DNA of 16,902 nucleotides from Betaproteobacteria bacterium (GTDB lineage: Bacteria; Pseudomonadota; Gammaproteobacteria; Burkholderiales; SG8-41): positions 1-16,902 of the forward strand of contig JANXRI010000091.1 in assembly GCA_025353085.1 (NCBI GenBank). Direction: 5' to 3'. Under the pieces are notes generated by a model. The model saw only the letters and a list, made by a program, of their open reading frames with translations, had not been told where the DNA came from and searched no databases. Positions 12,244 to 16,902 of this stretch are shown piece by piece; positions within the stretch are counted from its first letter, which is position 1, and the number at the start of each line of letters is the position of its first letter. Made by a program: the position numbers and the translations under genes.

Positions 12244-13740
12244 ATGTCGCTTGCTGTCTTATATAGCCGCTCACTCGCCGGAATGGACGCGCCGCTCGTG
12301 ACGGTGGAAGCTCACCTCGCCAACGGATTGCCGAGCTTTACCATCGTTGGCCTGCCCGAGGCGGAGGTGAAGGAATCGAAAGATCGCGTCCGCGCCGCGC
12401 TGCAAAACGCGCGCTTCGAATTTCCGGCGCGACGCATCACAATCAACCTCGCACCGGCGGATCTGCCTAAAGAGAGCGGCCGCTTCGATTTGCCGATCGC
12501 GCTAGGCATACTCGCCGCATCAGGCCAGTTGCCCTCCGAGCGTCTTACCGAATATGAATTCGCGGGAGAGCTGGCGCTAACCGGAGAATTGCGGCCGATC
12601 CGCGGCACGCTCGCGATGATGTATGGCGCCAGCCGCGACGGCCGCGCATTCGTGGTGCCGCAGGTGAATGGACCTGAAGCAGCGCTCGTTGAAGGTGCCA
12701 GGGTATACGCCGCGCGCAATCTGCTTGAGGTATGCGCGCATTTGGCGGGACGCGAACAGCTCGCGCTTTGCCGAGAGGTGCCGGAGATCCAAAGTGAGCC
12801 AATTCCCGATCTCGCTGACGTCAAAGGGCAAGCGCACGCCAAACGCGCGCTGGAAGTTGCCGCGGCGGGCGAACACAGTCTCATCATGGTAGGGCCGCCG
12901 GGCTCGGGTAAAACCATGCTCGCGACCCGGCTCGCCGGTATCCTGCCGCCAATGACACAGGATGAGGCGTTGCGTGCGGCCGCGATTCAATCGCTTGGTA
13001 GCGCCGGTTTTGATTTACGCAACTGGCGGCGTCGGCCGTTCCGCGCGCCGCACCATACCGCCTCCGGTGTTGCGCTGGTCGGCGGCGGCGGTAATCCGCG
13101 CCCGGGCGAAATCTCGCTGGCGATGCACGGCGTGCTGTTTCTCGATGAATTGCCGGAATTCAACCGCAATGTGCTCGAAGTGTTGCGGCAGCCGCTCGAA
13201 TCTGGACGCATCACTGTGTCACGAGCGGCGCGGCAAGCGGACTTTCCCGCCGAGTTCCAGTTGATCGCCGCGATGAATCCATGTCCTTGCGGATACCTCG
13301 GACATTACACCGCGAAATGCCGATGCACCCCGGATCAGGTTGCGCGGTATCGCGGCCGCGTGTCAGGGCCGTTGATCGATCGCATCGATTTGCAAATTGA
13401 AGTCCCGGCGGTGGCCGAGCAGGATCTCGTGCGAGTGGCGGGCGGCGAATCAAGCGAAATCGTCCGCGGCCGCGTCGAAGCTGCGGCTGGCCGTCAACGC
13501 GCGCGCCAGGGCAAACCCAATGCAAAATTATCGACCCGTGAAATCGATGAAATTTGCGTCCCCGATCCGCCTGGCGCTGCGCTGCTCAAGCAGGCTATCA
13601 GCCGGCTCGGCTTGACCGCGCGAGCCTATCATCGCGTGTTAAAGGTCGCGCGAACCATCGCGGATCTCGCGAACGAGCAATTAATCGCGAGTGCGCACGT
13701 GGCCGAAGCAATTCAATTTCGCCGCTTCGATCGACACTGA
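12244..13740 (+). CDS. comM: ComM/YifB-family AAA+ ATPase (Mg-chelatase-like)
   Basis: This 498-residue protein is of usual ComM length. The N-terminal ~170 residues form the Lon-protease-S16-like/ChlI domain ('VGLPEAEVKESKDRVRAAL'). An AAA+ Mg-chelatase-type core follows, with Walker A 'GPPGSGKTM' near residue 217 and Walker B 'LFLDELPEF' near 298. A cysteine cluster 'CPCGYLGHYTAKCRC' lies around 347-361, and the C-terminal helical domain ends 'VAEAIQFRRFD'. ComM is a hexameric helicase that promotes branch migration during integration of transformed DNA. The ATG at 12244 fits the family N-terminus MSLAVLYSRSLAGMDAP. The upstream 121 nt hold hairpins but no convincing promoter. The MFS gene follows 68 nt later. 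Confidence 0.94.
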   Translation: MSLAVLYSRSLAGMDAPLVTVEAHLANGLPSFTIVGLPEAEVKESKDRVRAALQNARFEFPARRITINLAPADLPKESGRFDLPIALGILAASGQLPSERLTEYEFAGELALTGELRPIRGTLAMMYGASRDGRAFVVPQVNGPEAALVEGARVYAARNLLEVCAHLAGREQLALCREVPEIQSEPIPDLADVKGQAHAKRALEVAAAGEHSLIMVGPPGSGKTMLATRLAGILPPMTQDEALRAAAIQSLGSAGFDLRNWRRRPFRAPHHTASGVALVGGGGNPRPGEISLAMHGVLFLDELPEFNRNVLEVLRQPLESGRITVSRAARQADFPAEFQLIAAMNPCPCGYLGHYTAKCRCTPDQVARYRGRVSGPLIDRIDLQIEVPAVAEQDLVRVAGGESSEIVRGRVEAAAGRQRARQGKPNAKLSTREIDEICVPDPPGAALLKQAISRLGLTARAYHRVLKVARTIADLANEQLIASAHVAEAIQFRRFDRH

Positions 13741-13761
13741 AGGGGTGAAGTAGCGCGCGAC

Positions 13762-13767
13762 TATAAT
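13762..13767 (+). promoter_or_regulatory. Possible -10 box for the MFS-VIT1 pair
   Basis: A perfect TATAAT lies 21 nt after the comM stop and 41 nt before the chosen MFS ATG. No -35-like hexamer is found at 16-18 nt (TCGACA is 25 nt away). It is a weak candidate promoter. Confidence 0.3.
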
Positions 13768-13808
13768 TGGCCAATGCCACTGCCACTGCCGCGATCACGA
13801 CACCGCTC

Positions 13809-15032
13809 ATGCCAGGCGTGACTGCGCAACAACAAAGAGACCGCGCGACATTGGTGCTCGCCGCGATGCTCGCGGGCCTGGCGACGCTCGGCCCGTTCTC
13901 AATCGACACTTATATGCCCTCGTTTCCCGCCATGGGACGCGCATTCGAGGCCACGAACCTGGAGTTGCAACAAACGCTCTCGGCTTATTTGCTGCCATTT
14001 GCGGGCATGATGTTGTTTCACGGCGCACTGACCGATTCGTTCGGCCGGCGTCCGGTCATACTCGTCGGACTACTCTTATTTACCGGCGCCTCGATTGGCT
14101 GCGCGCTGGCGCAGAGTCTGCCGCAATTACTGCTATTCCGCGCCCTGCAGGGGATGTGTGCAGGCACTGGTATGGTGGCGGGAGGCGCGATGATCAGGGA
14201 CATTTATCCCGGACATCAAGCGCAACGCGTCATGTCGATGGTGACCATGATTTTCGGTCTCGCGCCCGCCATCGCGCCCGTACTCGGCGGCTGGCTTGAA
14301 GTCTGGTTTGGCTGGCGTTCGATTTTCATTTTTCTGGCGCTCTTCGCGAGCCTGCTTTTTATGGCCTGTTATTCAAGGCTCGCCGAATCCCTGCCGCTGG
14401 CCAAGCGACAGCCTTTCGCGCTGCGGCCTCTGCTCCTGAATTATCTGCAACTGTTTGCCAGCCTCCGGTTCGGCTTGCTGTCGTCCGCGATCGCCTTGAA
14501 CTTCGCTGGATGTTTCTTGTACATTGCGTCCGCTCCGGCAGTCATTTACAACTTGCTCAAACTCAGTGAAAACCAATTCGCGTGGTTGTTTGTGCCGGGC
14601 ATTGCCGGCGTCGTAGTGGGCGCGTTTTTGTCCGGCAAATTAGCCGGCAAAGTTTCGCCGCAACGCACTGTCCGCTACGGCTACACGATCATGTTCTCGG
14701 CAGCGGCGTTTAATTTTGCCTATCACGCCATTTTTCCGCCGGCATTGCCGTGGACGGTCGCGCCGGTGATGATCTATGCCATCGGCATGGCTCTCACGAT
14801 GCCCAGTGTGACGTTGCTGGCGCTTGATTTATTTCCCGATAATCGCGGCCTTGCGGCCTCGCTGCAAAGCGCACAGCAAAGTTTTTTCTCGGGCGTGGCG
14901 GCCGGTTTGTTGTCGCCCTTTCTGTCGGCGAACGCTCTTGGGCTGGCGGGGGGCATGGCGGCATTAGTCGCGACCGGTTGCGCTTGTTGGTATACCTACA
15001 CGCGGATTACGCCGGGTGGAGTCAGGCCGTGA
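13809..15032 (+). CDS. Bcr/CflA-type MFS drug/solute exporter
   Basis: This 407-residue, 12-TM major facilitator is of the DHA1 (Bcr/CflA) type. TM1 contains 'LATLGPFSIDTYMPSFPAM', the classic Bcr/CflA signature. The loop 2-3 motif A is 'GALTDSFGRRPVILVG', and motif C-like 'GLAPAIAPVLGGWL' follows in TM5, which suggests an antiporter exporting drugs or small metabolites. The substrate cannot be read from sequence. The start is ATG 13809; a TTG 14 codons upstream would extend the frame but overlaps the candidate -10. No clear Shine-Dalgarno precedes either. Its TGA overlaps the GTG start of the metal-transporter gene by 4 nt. Confidence 0.87.
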   Translation: MPGVTAQQQRDRATLVLAAMLAGLATLGPFSIDTYMPSFPAMGRAFEATNLELQQTLSAYLLPFAGMMLFHGALTDSFGRRPVILVGLLLFTGASIGCALAQSLPQLLLFRALQGMCAGTGMVAGGAMIRDIYPGHQAQRVMSMVTMIFGLAPAIAPVLGGWLEVWFGWRSIFIFLALFASLLFMACYSRLAESLPLAKRQPFALRPLLLNYLQLFASLRFGLLSSAIALNFAGCFLYIASAPAVIYNLLKLSENQFAWLFVPGIAGVVVGAFLSGKLAGKVSPQRTVRYGYTIMFSAAAFNFAYHAIFPPALPWTVAPVMIYAIGMALTMPSVTLLALDLFPDNRGLAASLQSAQQSFFSGVAAGLLSPFLSANALGLAGGMAALVATGCACWYTYTRITPGGVRP

Positions 15033-16054
15033 ACGAGATCGTCAGCTGGACAGAAGAAAAACGCGCGGCCTATCTTTACCGCGTGGTCGCCGCCTGCGAA
15101 AAAGGCACGCCGCGCGAGAAACTTTTTATGGGTTTGGCCAGCGAAGCCGAGGGTCAGGCTGCGATCTGGGAAAAGAAAGCACGGACGGCGGGCGCAGCGA
15201 TCCCTGCATTCGCCCCGGATGTGCGCTCCCGCGTGGTTGCCGGCCTCTTGCGGCGACACGGCCCGCGCCGCCTGCGCACAGTGCTCGCGGCAATGAAAGT
15301 CCGCGGGATGTCGGTATACGCGAGCAGTTCGGGTCAAGTCGTGCCGCATCAGGTAGATGACAAGGGCCATCACAGCGCGCTTTCGGGCGGGGGGAATTTG
15401 CGCGCCGCCGTGTTCGGCGTCAATGACGGACTCATTTCCAATGCGAGTCTGATTCTCGGCGTGGCCGGTGCCAACGCCGACACCGCGACTGTTCTTCTGA
15501 CGGGTGTGGCGGGGCTGGTCGCCGGCGCATTTTCGATGGCTGCGGGCGAATACGTGTCAGTCCGCTCGCAGCGCGAAATGTATGAGTATCAAATCGGGCT
15601 CGAACGCGACGAGCTCGCCGAATATCCCGAAGAAGAAGCGCTCGAGCTGGCGCTGATCTACGAGGCTCGCGGGGTGAATCGCGACGAATCGCTCCGCATG
15701 GCCCGCCAAATCATCGCAGATCCGGAACGTGCGCTCGACACGCTTGCGCGGGAGGAACTCGGGCTCAATCCCGAAGATCTCGGTTCACCGTGGGGCGCCG
15801 CGCTGTCATCTTTCATTTCATTCGCAATAGGTGGCGTGATTCCGCTGCTGCCGTTTTTTTTCGGCCTCGGCAAGAACAGCCTGCTCGCGGTCATTGCGCT
15901 CACAGCGGTTGCGTTATTTGCGGTCGGCGCAACGCTGTCGCTATTTACCGGGCGCAGCGCCTGGATGAGCGGGGCGCGTATGCTGGCAATCGGCGCAACG
16001 GCCGGCGGCGTCACTTATCTGATCGGCAGCCGGCTTGGCGTCGGTCTGGCGTGA
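15029..16054 (+). CDS. VIT1/CCC1-family Fe/Mn transporter with N-terminal ferritin-like domain
   Basis: From GTG 15029 this is a 341-residue protein. Residues 1-~110 are soluble, helical and ferritin-like ('WTEEKRAAYLYRVV', 'FMGLASEAEGQAAIWE'). A VIT1/CCC1 domain starts at 'GGNLRAAVFGVNDGLISNAS' (about residue 121), with 'GAFSMAAGEYVSVRSQRE' and a cytoplasmic acidic helical segment rich in Glu (~190-240), the metal-binding region in the family. C-terminal TM helices follow. Relatives move Fe2+ or Mn2+ out of the cytoplasm. The ferritin-like part lacks a clear ExxH di-iron motif where one is expected (EGQA). The GTG overlaps the MFS stop as GTGA, with GGAG upstream at good spacing, which decides the start. 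The longer frame to 14978 lies inside the MFS gene. Confidence 0.88.
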   Translation: MNEIVSWTEEKRAAYLYRVVAACEKGTPREKLFMGLASEAEGQAAIWEKKARTAGAAIPAFAPDVRSRVVAGLLRRHGPRRLRTVLAAMKVRGMSVYASSSGQVVPHQVDDKGHHSALSGGGNLRAAVFGVNDGLISNASLILGVAGANADTATVLLTGVAGLVAGAFSMAAGEYVSVRSQREMYEYQIGLERDELAEYPEEEALELALIYEARGVNRDESLRMARQIIADPERALDTLAREELGLNPEDLGSPWGAALSSFISFAIGGVIPLLPFFFGLGKNSLLAVIALTAVALFAVGATLSLFTGRSAWMSGARMLAIGATAGGVTYLIGSRLGVGLA

Positions 16055-16056
16055 CG

Positions 16057-16081
16057 CCCCCGTTTGCACGCGTTACGGGGG
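16057..16081. terminator. Hairpin between convergent VIT1-like and OsmC genes
   Basis: CCCCCGT (16057-16063) pairs with ACGGGGG (16075-16081), a 7-bp GC-rich stem with an 11-nt loop. It begins 3 nt after the VIT1-like stop and ends 9 nt before the OsmC stop. Neither side has a T-run of more than four. It may serve as a bidirectional, weak or Rho-assisted terminator. Confidence 0.45.
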
Positions 16082-16089
16082 TGAAAACC

Positions 16090-16506
16090 TCAGGCTTCCC
16101 TGATCTCGTAATCGTGCGTAATCGTCGCGGACTTCGCGAGCATTATTGACGCCGAGCAATACTTCTCCGCCGACAGATGAATAGCTCGGTCGACCTGCCG
16201 CGGCTTTAAATCCTTGCCAGTAATCACAAAATGAAAATGGATGCGCGTGAATATCTTGGGGTCTTCAGTCGCCCGCTCCGAATCGATATCGACCGAGCAA
16301 TCTGAAATCGCGGCGCGCGATTTTTTCAGGATGTGCACGACGTCATAAGCAGTGCAGGCGCCGACGCCAAGCAGGACCGTCTCCATGGGTCGCATGCCGA
16401 TATTGCGTCCGCCGCCTTCGGGCGCGCCATCCATGACGATCGCGTGGCCGCTGCCCGATTCACCGACGAAGCACGCGTCTTCAACCCATTTGATTCTGGC
16501 TTTCAT
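16090..16506 (-). CDS. OsmC-family peroxiredoxin-like protein
   Basis: This 138-residue protein has the OsmC fold. The two conserved cysteines are Cys51 in 'GVGACTAYDVVHILKK' and Cys117 in 'AEKYCSASIML', corresponding to the peroxidatic and resolving residues of Ohr/OsmC thiol peroxidases. The 'GMRPMETVLLGVGACT' block is typical of the YhfA-like OsmC subgroup. The likely role is reduction of organic hydroperoxides in the cytoplasm, inferred from family; several members have no proven substrate. The ATG start has a strong AGGAG 6 nt upstream. It converges on the VIT1-like gene and is divergent from rplM, a neighbourhood I associate with betaproteobacteria. Confidence 0.9.
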   Translation of the reverse strand: MKARIKWVEDACFVGESGSGHAIVMDGAPEGGGRNIGMRPMETVLLGVGACTAYDVVHILKKSRAAISDCSVDIDSERATEDPKIFTRIHFHFVITGKDLKPRQVDRAIHLSAEKYCSASIMLAKSATITHDYEIREA

Positions 16507-16696
16507 TCTGCTCCTTGGTTCACGGCGATTTCAGACAATACCAAACTGATCCAAAAAATTCACGGCAAGCGGATGCGTTAAGGAACAACCGTCGACGTCG
16601 GGCCACACAGTTATTTGCTCCGAATCCTCTTTAATTGCGTCCGGATGGCTCAGTGACAAGATTGTTTTGGAAGGTATTAACGTAAGCGCGTCGGGT
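16507..16696. other. Intergenic region between OsmC gene and rplM promoter
   Basis: These are about 190 nt without a supportable gene. An open frame runs through on the minus strand (16531-16842), but it starts inside rplM and has no family resemblance. The OsmC promoter should lie here (minus strand, near 16530-16560), but I see only an AT-rich stretch and no good -35/-10 pair. No tRNA, repeat or terminator is evident. Confidence 0.5.
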
Positions 16697-16726
16697 TTGA
16701 CAGCGAATCGAGATTTACCATATAAT
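16697..16726 (+). promoter_or_regulatory. Strong sigma-70 promoter of rplM
   Basis: Perfect TTGACA (16697-16702) and perfect TATAAT (16721-16726) are separated by 18 nt. The predicted start is near 16733, leaving a ~75-nt leader before the rplM ATG. A consensus promoter fits a ribosomal-protein operon. Confidence 0.9.
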
Positions 16727-16807
16727 CCAAGGCTTTCTGTCGCTCGCCCTTGTTTATAAACGCAGCGCGACGGGCCAAACCAACATAGCAAGGCAAGGCG
16801 TTCGGAT

Positions 16808-16902
16808 ATGAAGACATTTACAGCTAAGCCCCACGAAGTCACCCACGACTGGTACGTGGTCGATGCACAGGATAAAGTGCTCGGCCGGCTCGCGGCTACT
16901 TT
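16808..16902 (+). CDS. rplM: Ribosomal protein L13 (uL13), N-terminal part (3' truncated by window)
   Basis: The first 31 residues begin MKTFTAKPHEVTHDWYVVDA and continue to 'DKVLGRLAA', the characteristic start of bacterial L13. It is a primary-binding protein of the large ribosomal subunit; rpsI normally follows but is outside the window. The ATG is preceded by AAGG about 9 nt upstream. It is driven by the consensus promoter at 16697-16726. Confidence 0.95.
   Translation, partial: MKTFTAKPHEVTHDWYVVDAQDKVLGRLAAT

Noticed and set aside
14978..15028. Upstream extension of the VIT1-like gene
   Set aside because: It lies within the MFS coding region. The GTG at 15029 has a ribosome site and a 4-nt overlap typical of coupled genes.
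16531..16842. 103-codon minus-strand open frame spanning the rplM promoter
   Set aside because: It begins inside rplM, covers the consensus promoter and leader, and resembles no family I know.

Overview
The window looks like a piece of a betaproteobacterial chromosome. The evidence is gene content and order: metX-metW-ampG; gshA-gshB followed by a minimal regulatory PTS (EIIA-Man type, HPr, EI); glnK-amtB; UbiK-ComM; and OsmC next to rplM. The GC content appears fairly high. I see no phage, transposon, CRISPR array, rRNA or tRNA. I cannot name the genus.

Layout from left to right. The 3' end of an AsmA-like gene (+) converges on a long minus-strand block. In transcription order that block runs from about 11.67 kb down to 0.56 kb: torF-like outer-membrane protein, glnK, amtB, [terminator], gshA, gshB, EIIA-Man, ptsH, ptsI, [promoter, SAM-II-like riboswitch, terminator], metX, metW, ampG-like transporter. 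A 260-bp divergent region (11.62-11.88 kb) separates it from a plus-strand block: ubiK, comM, a Bcr/CflA-type MFS exporter and a VIT1/CCC1-type metal transporter. The last two overlap by 4 nt. A minus-strand OsmC-family gene follows, then the start of rplM (+) behind a near-perfect sigma-70 promoter.

How the genes fit together. torF-glnK-amtB reads as a nitrogen-limitation operon. A sigma-54 -24/-12 element lies just upstream of torF, and a palindrome that closely matches enteric NtrC sites lies about 128 bp above the predicted start site. gshA-gshB make glutathione. EIIA-HPr-EI lacks any sugar permease here and probably works as a phosphorylation-based regulatory chain. metX-metW carry out or support the acylation step of methionine synthesis, and their leader carries the most interesting element of the window. 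It has a -35/-10 pair, an H-type-pseudoknot candidate with the conserved SAM-II sequence blocks, and an intrinsic terminator whose U-tract ends almost at the metX start codon.

Other points of interest are four perfect tandem copies of a 7-bp repeat (with inverted copies nearby) and a start-codon-sequestering hairpin between ptsH and ptsI, plus several leader or intercistronic hairpins. No whole undescribed multi-gene system is evident. The novelty candidates are regulatory RNA and DNA elements and the link between the outer-membrane protein and ammonium transport.
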